Shown: piece after piece, positions 22,883 through 31,518 of the stretch | Position numbering within the stretch: the stretch's first letter is position 1 | Layout: every line of letters starts with the position of its first letter | From: Asticcacaulis sp. MM231 | GTDB taxonomy: Bacteria > Pseudomonadota > Alphaproteobacteria > Caulobacterales > Caulobacteraceae | Reading direction: 5' to 3' | NCBI RefSeq assembly: GCF_964186625.1 | Contig: NZ_OZ075108.1 | Span: 2,696,501-2,760,500, forward strand | Length of the DNA stretch: 64,000 nt | Made by a program: the position numbers and the translations under genes | The notes under the pieces: model-generated | Told to the model about the DNA's origin: nothing | Databases searched by the model: none | The model's input: the letters and a program-made list of their open reading frames with translations, nothing else

Positions 22883-24475
22883 TTATTCCGCGGGGCCGAC
22901 AACGGGCATGGCGGGGTCATCGGTGGGGCTGACTTCGGGATCATCGTGCATCCGGCCGAACTTGGCCTGATACGGTCCCTTTTTGATGGCGTGGATCATC
23001 AGATTGATCTCGATAACCGCCATGATGCCGTAGACCAGGGTGAAGCCGACAATCGTGCTCCATATCTGTCCCTTGGTCAGGCTGGATGCGCCCAGGAAAG
23101 TCGGCAGCACACCGTCCACCGCCCAGGGCTGACGGCCGATTTCAGCCAATACCCAGCCTGCTTCGATGGCGATCCAGGGAAAGGGAATGGCGATAATACA
23201 GGCCAGCAGGAACAGTCGGTTATTGTGCTTCTCGAACGTCACCATCAGGAAGGCGGTGGCGAACAGAAGGATAAAGGCAAAGCCCAGACCAGCCATGACG
23301 CGGAAGCTCCAGAACATCACCGGCACATTGGGGATGGTGTCGAGCGAAGCCTGCACAATCATCTGATTGGTGGCCATCCGCGGGTCAGCAACATATTTCT
23401 TAAGCAGCAAGGCGTAACCGAGATCGGACTTATGAGCCTCGAAAAGCGCGCGGGCTGCCAGATCTTCAGGATTGGACTTCAGCTTCTCGACCCCGTCATA
23501 GGCGATGATACCCGAACGGATGCGCTCCTCGGCTTTATCGGTCAGGTCAAGGATGCCGATGACCGGTTGATCGACGCTGCGCGTGGCGATCAGGCCCAGC
23601 ACATAGGGGATCTTGACGTCAAAATCGGTGCGCTGTTCTTTCACATTGGGGATACCGAACACCGAGATGCCAGCCGGAGCCTTTTCTGTGTGCCACATGG
23701 ATTCGAGTGCGGCGAGTTTCATCCGCTGGTTATCGGTCAGGGCGTAGCCGGATTCATCACCCAGCACGACAACCGACAGCGAAGACACCAGGCCGAAAGC
23801 GGCAGCTACGGCCATGGAGCGCTTGGCGACGCTGGTCCATTTGTTATTCCAGAGATAGATGGCCGAAACCCCCATTACGAAGACCGCTGCCAGCACGTAG
23901 CCGGCACTGACAGTGTGGACGAACTTGGCCTGCGCCACCGGATTGAACAGAACCTCCATGAAGTTGGTGACCTCCATCCGCATGGTGGCCGGATTGAATT
24001 CAGCCCCTGCAGGGTGCTGCATCCAGCCATTGGCGACAAGAATCCACAGGGCCGACAGATTGGTGCCGAGCGCGACCATAAAGGTCACCATCAGGTGCGC
24101 CGGTCGGGATAGTTTTTCCCAGCCGAAGAACATCAGGCCGACAAAGGTGGCTTCCAGGAAGAAGGCCATTAAGCCCTCGATCGCCAGAGGCGCGCCGAAA
24201 ATATCGCCGACATAGTGCGAGTAATACGACCAGTTCATGCCGAACTCGAATTCCATGGTGAGGCCAGTTGCCACACCCAGAACGAAATTGATTCCGAACA
24301 AAAGCCCCCAGAAGCGGGTGATTGTGCGCCAGATTTCCTTGCGCGTAAGGACATACACGCTTTCCATGATCACCAGCATGAAGCTGAGACCAAGGGTGAG
24401 CGGTACGAAGAGAAAGTGATACATGGCAGTCAAGGCGAATTGCAGCCTTGAGAGTTCTACGGTACTGAGGTCCAT
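22883..24475 (-). CDS. cydA: Cytochrome bd ubiquinol oxidase subunit I
   Basis: 530 residues carrying the three hemes. Heme ligands fit the family: H20 (ALTAMYHFLFVPLTLG) for heme b595, H187 (AKFVHTVSAGYV) and a Met in FWSFRVMAGLGF for heme b558, with E100 and E108 (IEGLMAFFLEATF) near the b595/d site. A long quinol-binding Q-loop follows residue 240, with the GVEKLKSNPEDL insert, so this is the long-loop form. Oxidises ubiquinol and reduces oxygen with high affinity and without pumping protons. First gene of cydA-cydB-cydX and divergent from cydD, 131 bases away. Confidence 0.97.
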   Translation of the reverse strand: MDLSTVELSRLQFALTAMYHFLFVPLTLGLSFMLVIMESVYVLTRKEIWRTITRFWGLLFGINFVLGVATGLTMEFEFGMNWSYYSHYVGDIFGAPLAIEGLMAFFLEATFVGLMFFGWEKLSRPAHLMVTFMVALGTNLSALWILVANGWMQHPAGAEFNPATMRMEVTNFMEVLFNPVAQAKFVHTVSAGYVLAAVFVMGVSAIYLWNNKWTSVAKRSMAVAAAFGLVSSLSVVVLGDESGYALTDNQRMKLAALESMWHTEKAPAGISVFGIPNVKEQRTDFDVKIPYVLGLIATRSVDQPVIGILDLTDKAEERIRSGIIAYDGVEKLKSNPEDLAARALFEAHKSDLGYALLLKKYVADPRMATNQMIVQASLDTIPNVPVMFWSFRVMAGLGFAFILLFATAFLMVTFEKHNNRLFLLACIIAIPFPWIAIEAGWVLAEIGRQPWAVDGVLPTFLGASSLTKGQIWSTIVGFTLVYGIMAVIEINLMIHAIKKGPYQAKFGRMHDDPEVSPTDDPAMPVVGPAE

Positions 24476-24606
24476 CAGTCGTCCCCGATTAAAAAACTTC
24501 GCGTCTCTGGTGATGAAGACGCCTAAAATTCACGCTTAGCAATGCCTTTTCTCAACTCAAAAGGGAAATGGCACAGCTAAAACCATATAAATAATAAGGC
24601 TTAATT

Positions 24607-26289
24607 TTGCGCCGCACAACATCCAAGATGTCGCACCCTGACGCCGCAGCCGATACCGGTGACAGCCCGATCAAGCTGCGGAGACAGTTACGGGCATGGG
24701 CCAAAGCAGAGACGAAAACCCTGCGCCTCACCGGCTGGCTGGGTCTGGCGGAAGGCCTTTGCATCGCCGCTTTTGCCTGGGGCCTCAGCCATATGGTCAG
24801 CGACCTGTTCGGCCACCCCGAGACACTCAGCACCCTGTTGCCGGCGCTTCTCGTCACGGTGGCAGCGCTAGCTGTCCGCGCTGGTATAGGCCTTATAAAC
24901 CAGAAGCTTAGCCTGAAAGCGGCGCGCAGCATCATCCGGCATATCCGCCTCGATATCATGGGCAAGGCCCTGGCCGGGCGGATCGACTCCGCTGAGCATC
25001 AGTCGCGCCTCAACGCCCTGTTTGAAGACAGCGAGGCGCTCGAAGGCTACTATGCCCGGTTCAGCCAGAGCGAGCTTCAGGCGCGCGTCCTGCCACTGGG
25101 CCTGCTTGCCCTGTTGGCGGTGGTCAGTCCGGTCAGCGCTGGTATTTTGCTGCTCACCCTGCTTCCGTTTGTCGCACTGATGGCGATCCTCGGCATGACC
25201 AGCGCCGACGCGTCGAAACGTCAGCTCGAGGCCCTGTCCCGACTGTCCAACCTGTTCGTCGATCGCATCAAGGCTTTGCCGCTGATCCTCAGTTTCGATG
25301 CGGGGCCGCGTCAGGTGCGCAGCGTCAGCCATGCCGCGCGCGATGTTGCCGAACGGACGCTGCGGGTGCTGAAGGTGGCTTTCGTGACCTCAGCCGTGCT
25401 CGAATTTTTCAGCGCGCTCAGCGTGGCCCTCATCGCCATCTATTGTGGCTTTTATCTGCTCGGCGAACTGCCCTTCCATTCGCCGGAAATCCTGACCTTT
25501 CCGGCCGCCTTCTTCGTTCTGGCCCTGGCGCCCGAGGTATATGCGCCGATGCGCCGCTTAGCCGCCGCCTATCACGATCGACAAACGGCCATGGCCGCGA
25601 CGCAAAGGCTTATCGCGTTAGACATTCTGCCGGAAACCACACCTGCCGCGCCGCTTATCAGCGCGCCGGAAATCATCTATCAGGATGTGATCTGTGGCTT
25701 TGCCGACGATCCCGATTTCCGCATCGGGCCGGTCAGCTTTACCGCCCGTCCGGGTCAGGTTATCGCCCTGCGCGGGCCGACAGGTTCGGGCAAGACGACG
25801 CTTCTGCGCCTGTTATTTGGCTATGGGCACAAAATCTCCGGCGACATCCTGATCAAGGGTGAAAGCGCAGGCGATATCAGCGCCAGTATCGCCTGGGTAT
25901 CGCAAAATCCACCCATACTCTCCGGTACCCTCGCCGACAACCTGACCTTGGCCAATCGTGCCGCAACGGAGGCCGATATCGCGCAGGCCATCACAGACTT
26001 TCATCTGGAAGGGTTGGTCACCACGCGCGACAAGGCGCTGCTGCACGATCTCAACGAACGCGGCTCCGGCCTGTCCGGTGGCGAAAGGCGCAAACTTGGC
26101 CTCGCCCGCGCCGCCTTGAAAGATGCGCCGATCCTTCTGCTCGATGAACCCACCGCCGATCTCAACTCAGCCGCCGAAGATGACCTGATCCGTTTGCTGC
26201 CGGCGCTGTTCGAGGGCCGCACCGTCATTCTTTCCAGCCATTCGCCAAAGCTTTGCGCCCTCGCCGACCTCGTGGTGGATATCACATGA
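24607..26289 (+). CDS. cydD: Thiol reductant ABC exporter subunit CydD
   Basis: 560 residues: six transmembrane helices (about 25-310) then an ATPase domain with Walker A GPTGSGKTTLLR (about 398-409), signature LSGGERRKLGLARAAL (about 490) and Walker B ILLLDEP. CydDC exports cysteine and glutathione to the periplasm and is required to assemble cytochrome bd, matching its position beside cydABX. I give the TTG at 24607 with AAGG 8 bases upstream; ATG 24628 is an alternative. Overlaps cydC by ATGA. Confidence 0.93.
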   Translation: MRRTTSKMSHPDAAADTGDSPIKLRRQLRAWAKAETKTLRLTGWLGLAEGLCIAAFAWGLSHMVSDLFGHPETLSTLLPALLVTVAALAVRAGIGLINQKLSLKAARSIIRHIRLDIMGKALAGRIDSAEHQSRLNALFEDSEALEGYYARFSQSELQARVLPLGLLALLAVVSPVSAGILLLTLLPFVALMAILGMTSADASKRQLEALSRLSNLFVDRIKALPLILSFDAGPRQVRSVSHAARDVAERTLRVLKVAFVTSAVLEFFSALSVALIAIYCGFYLLGELPFHSPEILTFPAAFFVLALAPEVYAPMRRLAAAYHDRQTAMAATQRLIALDILPETTPAAPLISAPEIIYQDVICGFADDPDFRIGPVSFTARPGQVIALRGPTGSGKTTLLRLLFGYGHKISGDILIKGESAGDISASIAWVSQNPPILSGTLADNLTLANRAATEADIAQAITDFHLEGLVTTRDKALLHDLNERGSGLSGGERRKLGLARAALKDAPILLLDEPTADLNSAAEDDLIRLLPALFEGRTVILSSHSPKLCALADLVVDIT

Positions 26290-27851
26290 CCTTCGCCGAT
26301 TTCTTCAAAACCCTCAAAACGACCTACGGCTCTCGCCTGTTTCTCACGGCCGTCTTTGCGGCAGGTGTCAGTATTTCCGCTGTCAGCCTGCTGGGGATTT
26401 CCGGCTGGTTCCTGACCGGAGCGGCCGTGGCCGGGGCTGGCGGCGTTCTTCTGGCGCAGGGCTTTAACTACCTGTTGCCGAGCGCCGCCATTCGCTTCTT
26501 CGCCATTACCCGCACCATCCTGCGCTATGGTGAGCGTTATACCGGCCACTCGGCGGCGCTCCGGGCCATGGCCGATCTGCGCCCGGCCTTGCTGACGCGC
26601 GTGATCAACGCGCAGCCTGAAATAACCTTGCGCTTAAGCCGCGGCGAAGCCTCCAGCCGCTTTATTCAGGACGTCAGCGCCCTCGAAAACGCGCTGGTGA
26701 TGCAGAGCGCGCCCATCGCCGGCCTTGCCGGTATGGTGACGGCCCTGATCTTGACCGCGCTGGCCGGACTATGGGGCGCCCTTGTTCTGCTCGTCTTCAT
26801 GGCCATTGCCCTGGCCGGCAGTATATGGATACACCGCCGCATCAACGATAACAGCGCTTCGGAACAGGCGGCCATGGGCGCGGTGAAGGCGCGCTTCTTC
26901 GCCCTGATGACCTTACTGCCGGATATCCGCGCCTATGATCTGCGCAAGCCTCTGCTGATGGAGCTAGAGACGCTGGAGACCGCCTTGGTCGAGGCCCGCA
27001 CCCGCGTTATCGGCAAGGATGCGCTCAGCAACGCCTGGACCACAGGGTTGACCGGGCTCGCCCTCGCCTGCGTCGCCATGGCTGCCCTGGGCCAGCCTCT
27101 GGCGCATATGGCGCTGGCGATCCTGGCCGCCAGCATGGGCTTTGAGAGTCTCGGCATCCTGATCAAGGCTATAGCGCAGAAGGACGGATTCGATCAGGCT
27201 CGCGTGCGCGTCGCCGACATCTACGACCAGCCGCAGGTTTCTGCCCCGCTTGGGTTTGAGACGCCGGCTTTCAGCTTCAAGGGGGAAACGATCAGGCTCG
27301 ACAGCACCTTGCGCCTGCGCATCGACGGCCCCTCCGGCAGTGGCAAGACGCGCCTGATCGAGACCTTGATGGGATTGCAAAAAGTGGAAGGTCTGGAGGT
27401 TCACTCAAGCCGGGATCAGTTTTCACTCTGTCCGCAGGACGCCGGCCTGATCACCGGCACGATCCGCGACAACCTGCTGATGGCCTTTTCCGACGAAGCC
27501 CTGAAAGGCTTGAGCCAAGCCGCGCGAGAAACGGCTCTTTTCGGCGCATTGGAAGTCGCCTGCCTGTCTAACCGTGTAAAGGCCTTGCCAAAAGGCCTCG
27601 ATACCTGGATCGGCGATGGTGGCGTCACGCTTTCGGGTGGCGAGCGCAAACGCCTCGCTCTCGCGCGCAGCCTGCTGCGCGAGGCGCCGATCCTTATTCT
27701 TGATGAACCGACCGAAGGGCTCGACCTTGCCACCGAAGCTCAAGTGGTCGGAAATCTGGCGAAGCATCTGTCTGAAAAGCGGCAGGGCCTGATACTGATC
27801 AGTCACCGCGAAGGGCCGCGCGTTTTGACGGACCATATCCTGTCGGTTTAG
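26286..27851 (+). CDS. cydC: Thiol reductant ABC exporter subunit CydC
   Basis: 521 residues, the partner half-transporter of CydD. Six transmembrane helices (about 15-310) and a compact ATPase domain: Walker A GPSGSGKTRLIETL, signature LSGGERKRLALARSLL, Walker B ILILDEPTEGLDL. The stretch between Walker A and the signature is shorter than in CydD, as is common for CydC. Start ATG 26286 overlaps the cydD stop, giving coupled translation. Convergent with the TetR gene; a palindrome at 27885-27923 lies between. Confidence 0.93.
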   Translation: MTFADFFKTLKTTYGSRLFLTAVFAAGVSISAVSLLGISGWFLTGAAVAGAGGVLLAQGFNYLLPSAAIRFFAITRTILRYGERYTGHSAALRAMADLRPALLTRVINAQPEITLRLSRGEASSRFIQDVSALENALVMQSAPIAGLAGMVTALILTALAGLWGALVLLVFMAIALAGSIWIHRRINDNSASEQAAMGAVKARFFALMTLLPDIRAYDLRKPLLMELETLETALVEARTRVIGKDALSNAWTTGLTGLALACVAMAALGQPLAHMALAILAASMGFESLGILIKAIAQKDGFDQARVRVADIYDQPQVSAPLGFETPAFSFKGETIRLDSTLRLRIDGPSGSGKTRLIETLMGLQKVEGLEVHSSRDQFSLCPQDAGLITGTIRDNLLMAFSDEALKGLSQAARETALFGALEVACLSNRVKALPKGLDTWIGDGGVTLSGGERKRLALARSLLREAPILILDEPTEGLDLATEAQVVGNLAKHLSEKRQGLILISHREGPRVLTDHILSV

Positions 27852-27884
27852 AGCGTGTTCCGATCTGATTTTTTTTGTTATGAC

Positions 27885-27923
27885 GCGCTTTCCGAAAAGT
27901 GCGTCACACTTTTCGGAAAGCGC
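27885..27923. repeat. 17-bp perfect inverted repeat between convergent cydC and tetR
   Basis: GCGCTTTCCGAAAAGTG and its exact complement around loop CGTCA. It sits at the tail-to-tail junction and so may stop transcription both ways, but no U-run follows; the run of eight Ts lies before the hairpin on the plus strand. It looks like a dispersed intergenic palindrome. Confidence 0.65.
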
Positions 27924-27924
27924 T

Positions 27925-28569
27925 CTAAGCCTTCGCACCGTAAGCGGCGAAAAAGACAAAGATTGCCGCCTCAACCTCGGCCGCGATCTCGGCATCCGTT
28001 GGCACCGGGATAAAGTTGAGCAGGCGCGCCTTGATCATGCGACCATGGATCAGCGAGGTGAACTGATGCGCCGCCACCATAACGTCCGGCATGGTCAATT
28101 CACCGCGATCCTTGGCCTTTTGCATGTAATCGGCCAGCATACGCGCTCCTTGCATAGGGCCACTTTCATAGAACTCGCGGCCGATAGCGGGTGATTTGGA
28201 GCTTTCCGCAGAAATGACACGCCAGTTTTGCAGGATCTGTTCTGCGGTAAAGGCGCGCAGATAGCCCTTGCCAAAAGCGGTCAGTACGGTGCGGGCATCG
28301 CCATCCCCGATCAGCAGGGCAGCAATATTACCGCGATGCTGGGCGCAGGTACGCTGCACATAGGCCAGGAACAACTCTTCTTTGCTCTTGAAGTAGTTAT
28401 AGAGCGTACCCTTTGAGCCACCGAGCCTGGCAGCGATCGAGGACATCGACGCGCTGGCATAGCCTTCGGTCAGGAATATCTCAGACGCAACATCGAGAAT
28501 TGCTTCGCGGCGCCCCTCACCGCTCATACGGCCTTTGCCCTCAATCGTCTTGGTCAGCTTGGTATCCAT
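27925..28569 (-). CDS. TetR family repressor of the adjacent efflux operon
   Basis: 214 residues. N-terminal helix-turn-helix (about 18-65): AILDVASEIFLTEGYASASM, SSIAARLGGSKGTLYNYFKS and KEELFLAYV, followed by an all-helical ligand domain. It is divergent from an outer-membrane factor/membrane fusion/EmrB efflux operon, and the 168-base gap contains two similar palindromes flanking that operon's promoter. Repression of the efflux genes, and probably of itself, released by a toxic ligand, is inferred from this layout. Confidence 0.9.
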   Translation of the reverse strand: MDTKLTKTIEGKGRMSGEGRREAILDVASEIFLTEGYASASMSSIAARLGGSKGTLYNYFKSKEELFLAYVQRTCAQHRGNIAALLIGDGDARTVLTAFGKGYLRAFTAEQILQNWRVISAESSKSPAIGREFYESGPMQGARMLADYMQKAKDRGELTMPDVMVAAHQFTSLIHGRMIKARLLNFIPVPTDAEIAAEVEAAIFVFFAAYGAKA

Positions 28570-28617
28570 GGTCTGTACGCCTGTAACCTCTCGTTTTGCT
28601 CTGCGGAAATAATTAAG

Positions 28618-28634
28618 AACCGTACTGTATGGTC
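28618..28634. promoter_or_regulatory. TetR operator copy 1
   Basis: AACCGTACTGTATGGTC, an imperfect palindrome (ACCGTAC-N-GTATGGT) and 16/17 identical to the reverse complement of the second copy at 28678-28694. It lies just upstream of the -35 box of the efflux promoter and near the tetR start. Confidence 0.75.
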
Positions 28635-28636
28635 AG

Positions 28637-28665
28637 TTGACATATACAGCGCATAGGACTATGTG
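28637..28665 (+). promoter_or_regulatory. Sigma-70-type promoter of the efflux operon
   Basis: TTGACA (28637-28642), 17-base spacer, TATGTG (28660-28665). It is bracketed by the two TetR operators, so repressor binding would block polymerase. Confidence 0.65.
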
Positions 28666-28677
28666 TCCACAAGAAAT

Positions 28678-28694
28678 GACCATACCGTACGGTT
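28678..28694. promoter_or_regulatory. TetR operator copy 2
   Basis: GACCATACCGTACGGTT, the inverted counterpart of 28618-28634 with one mismatch, about 13 bases downstream of the -10 box and 44 bases before the outer-membrane factor start. Confidence 0.75.
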
Positions 28695-28737
28695 ATTTCA
28701 AGGGCCTCCACCCTAAAGACGTATTCAGAGACGTATA

Positions 28738-30192
28738 ATGATACATGACCGTTCCTCCTCTTCATTAAAGCCACGCAGCGCAGTCGCCATCACCGCCTTG
28801 CTGGCGGCTGTTGCCTTGAGCGCCTGCACCACGATCCCGCAGAGTGCGCCATTCGCATCTGAGCCCAGCCAGGCCAAGAAGGTCAACCCCATCGATTCCG
28901 TGAACGGAGAATTATGGTGGAAAGGGCTTGGCGACGCCCAATTGCAGACCCTGCTCACTCAGGCCTTCAACAATTCGCCCTCTTTGGCCATGGCCGAGGC
29001 ACGTCTCAATCAGGCCCAGGCCGCCGTGTCACAATTCCGCGCCAGCAGCGCTCCGCAGGTCGGGCTTAACGCCACCGCCTATGAAGGCAAGCAGAGCTAC
29101 AACTACCTCTTCCCAAAGGAAGCCGTGCCGCAGGGCTATAAGGACTATGGTCAGGCCACGCTGAGCTTCAACTGGGAACTGGATTTCTGGGGTAAAAACC
29201 GCGCAGCTATCGCCGCCGCCAGCACCAACGCTCAGGCCGCCGCCGCCGATGCTGCCCAGGCCCGACTGGTGCTTTCCACCGCCATTGCCAATGCCTATAT
29301 CGAGCTTGACCGCCTGTATCAGGAACGCGATCTGGCCGAGCGTGCCGTCGCCATCCGTCAGGACAGCGCCCATCTGGTGCAGCAAAAGCTCGATAACGGT
29401 GTCAGCAACCAGGCCCAGAACGAACAGGCCAGAGCAGGCATCTATGCTGCGCAGGCCGATCTCGACGCGCTAGATGAGCAGATCGATCTCAACAAGCACC
29501 TGATCGCCATGCTGACCGGCGCCGCACCCGATTTCGCCGCCACGCTCAAGCGCCCTGCCCTCGCCGCCACCCCTGAGGCCTTCGGCGCCGTGCCGGAGCG
29601 CATCGATCTCAACCTGATCGGCCGCCGTCCTGACGTCATCGCCGCCCGCTGGCGCGCCGAGGCCGCTTCGGCCCATATCAAGCAAGCCCACGCCGCCTTC
29701 TACCCCAATATCAACCTGGCCGCCTATGTCGGCGGACAAGCCTTAGGCCTTAACAAGCTGTTCTCTTCCGGCTCAGATATCGGCCAGGTCGGCCCGGCCA
29801 TCAGCCTGCCCCTGTTTGATGGCGGTGCGCTGAAGGCCAATCTCAAATCGGCCGAATCCGAACACGCTCTGGCCATCGCCAGCTACAATCAGGATGTCCT
29901 CGTCGCCATGCAGCAGGTAGCCGACACCCTGACCAGCCAGAAGGCGCTGAAATCAAGGCTCGACAATTCCGAGCAGGCCCTGACCGCTTACGAAAAGGCC
30001 TATAGCCTGTCGAAGCTGCGCTATGATGGCGGCCTGTCGGATTACACCACCCTGCTGGTGGCCGAGCAAAGCCTGCTTAACCAGCGCCGTGTCGTCGCCG
30101 ACCTGCGCAGCCGCGCCCTGACCCTTGACGTCGCCCTGATCAAGTCCCTTGGCGGGACCTATGCGGGCAATACCGACACCTCCACGAATTAA
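28738..30192 (+). CDS. Efflux outer-membrane factor, NodT-type lipoprotein
   Basis: 484-residue TolC-like channel. The signal peptide ends in a lipobox (ALSACTT, lipidated Cys about residue 30). Two outer-membrane efflux protein domains follow, each with long helices (LAMAEARLNQAQAAVSQFRA; YEKAYSLSKLRYDGGLSDYT) and the NRRPDV-like GRRPDVIAARW motif (about 296-306) typical of the NodT family. It forms the trimeric outer-membrane exit duct for the next two gene products. First gene of the three-gene operon. Confidence 0.93.
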   Translation: MIHDRSSSSLKPRSAVAITALLAAVALSACTTIPQSAPFASEPSQAKKVNPIDSVNGELWWKGLGDAQLQTLLTQAFNNSPSLAMAEARLNQAQAAVSQFRASSAPQVGLNATAYEGKQSYNYLFPKEAVPQGYKDYGQATLSFNWELDFWGKNRAAIAAASTNAQAAAADAAQARLVLSTAIANAYIELDRLYQERDLAERAVAIRQDSAHLVQQKLDNGVSNQAQNEQARAGIYAAQADLDALDEQIDLNKHLIAMLTGAAPDFAATLKRPALAATPEAFGAVPERIDLNLIGRRPDVIAARWRAEAASAHIKQAHAAFYPNINLAAYVGGQALGLNKLFSSGSDIGQVGPAISLPLFDGGALKANLKSAESEHALAIASYNQDVLVAMQQVADTLTSQKALKSRLDNSEQALTAYEKAYSLSKLRYDGGLSDYTTLLVAEQSLLNQRRVVADLRSRALTLDVALIKSLGGTYAGNTDTSTN

Positions 30193-30216
30193 GCTCTTAA
30201 AAACAGAGATTTGCAC

Positions 30217-31374
30217 ATGCCCGATACCGCCCAAGCCACTGACAAGGTTCAGTCTTCCGCCCCCAAGCCTGTGGCCACCGCCACAGGCGACGCCAATCGC
30301 AAACGCCTGCTGACCTATCTCGGCATCGCCGTCGTCATCGGCGCTGTCACCTATGGCGCCTATTACGGCCTCGTCGCCTCGCATTACGTCTCGACCGACA
30401 ACGCCTATGTCGGCACCGACACGGCGCAGGTCAATGCTCTGGTCTCCGGACCGGTGGCCACGATCGTCGTTTCGGAAACACAGGTGGTGAAGGCCGGCGA
30501 CGTGCTGCTCACCATTGATGACGCCGACGCGAAGATCGCCGTGGCGCAGGCCAAGGCCGCCCTCGCTTTGGCGCAGCGCCATGTGCAAGGCTATTATGCC
30601 AGCGACGAAGCCCTCGCCGGTCAGGTCGGCGCCAGTCAGGCCGAGGTGGCCCGCGCCACCGCCATGATCGCTTCGGCGCAATCGGGGCTCGATAACGCCA
30701 AGACCGAACTGACCCGCCGACAAAACCTGGCTCAATCCGGCGCCGTGTCGCAGGAAGAACTGACCACAGCCCAGAACGCCTATACCCAGGCCCAGGCCGC
30801 CTACAACACCGCCGTCGCCAACCGCGCCTCGGCCGTGGCCGGCGTTCAGGCCGCGGGCGGCCAGCGCGCCACCAATGCGGCGCAGTTCACCGGCGCCAGC
30901 GCTGACCAAAACCCCGAAGTACTGGCAGCCCAAGCCAAACTCGACGCCGCCAATCTGGCGCTCGAACGCACCGTAGTGCGCGCACCCACCGATGGCATCG
31001 TCGCCCGGAAGGCCGTCCAGGTCGGCCAGCAGGTCGCCGTCGGCACACCCCTGATGACCGTCGTGCCAACCGCACGCGCCTATGTCGACGCCAACTTCAA
31101 GGAAGGCCAGCTCAGGAAGGTCATCCCTGGCCAGACGGTTGAGCTGCATTCCGACCTGTATGGCAAGAGCGTCACCTATCACGGCACGGTCCGCGGTATT
31201 TCCGGTGGTACGGGTTCGGCCTTCTCGCTGATCCCGGCCCAGAACGCTTCGGGCAACTGGATCAAGGTGGTCCAGCGCCTGCCTGTCCGCATCGACCTCG
31301 ATCCGAAGGAACTGGCCGCGCACCCCTTGCGCGTTGGCCTCTCGATGGATGCCGAAATCGATACACGTAAGTAA
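30217..31374 (+). CDS. EmrA/HlyD family membrane fusion protein
   Basis: 385 residues: a cytosolic N-terminal tail, one transmembrane helix (about 27-48, LLTYLGIAVVIGAVTYGAYY), then a split biotinyl-lipoyl domain (YVGTDTAQVNALVSGPVATI ... VVRAPTDGIVARKAVQVGQQ) around a long alpha-helical hairpin (about 105-235), and a beta-barrel. This is the EmrA architecture, linking an EmrB-type permease to the outer-membrane factor. ATG 30217 is chosen over a TTG six bases upstream. A palindromic repeat separates it from the permease gene. Confidence 0.92.
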   Translation: MPDTAQATDKVQSSAPKPVATATGDANRKRLLTYLGIAVVIGAVTYGAYYGLVASHYVSTDNAYVGTDTAQVNALVSGPVATIVVSETQVVKAGDVLLTIDDADAKIAVAQAKAALALAQRHVQGYYASDEALAGQVGASQAEVARATAMIASAQSGLDNAKTELTRRQNLAQSGAVSQEELTTAQNAYTQAQAAYNTAVANRASAVAGVQAAGGQRATNAAQFTGASADQNPEVLAAQAKLDAANLALERTVVRAPTDGIVARKAVQVGQQVAVGTPLMTVVPTARAYVDANFKEGQLRKVIPGQTVELHSDLYGKSVTYHGTVRGISGGTGSAFSLIPAQNASGNWIKVVQRLPVRIDLDPKELAAHPLRVGLSMDAEIDTRK

Positions 31375-31391
31375 ATCAGTACGGTTGAATG

Positions 31392-31492
31392 CCCCTCCCC
31401 CCAACCCTCTCCCCGCTCTCGCAGGGAGAGGGGGCTATTAGCACCGTCAGGCCCCCTCGCCCCGTTTACGGGGAGAGGGTTGGGGTGAGGGG
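31392..31492. repeat. About 100-bp inverted repeat between membrane fusion and permease genes
   Basis: CCCCTCCCCCCAACCCTCTC at the left is mirrored by GAGAGGGTTGGGGTGAGGGG at the right, with an inner CTCTCCC...GGGAGAG hairpin. It belongs to the GC-rich dispersed palindromes but to a different sub-family from 52821-52926. It lies inside an operon, so it may set relative expression of the permease. Confidence 0.75.
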
Positions 31493-31518
31493 CCGCTCTT
31501 CTTTTTAGAGGCTCCACT

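Noticed and set aside
22946..24112. 388-aa plus-strand frame opposite cydA
   Set aside because: Antisense shadow of a conserved membrane subunit with intact heme ligands.
29953..31404. 483-aa minus-strand frame opposite the membrane fusion gene
   Set aside because: Gly/Asp-rich antisense shadow; the plus-strand EmrA-like protein has clear domains.
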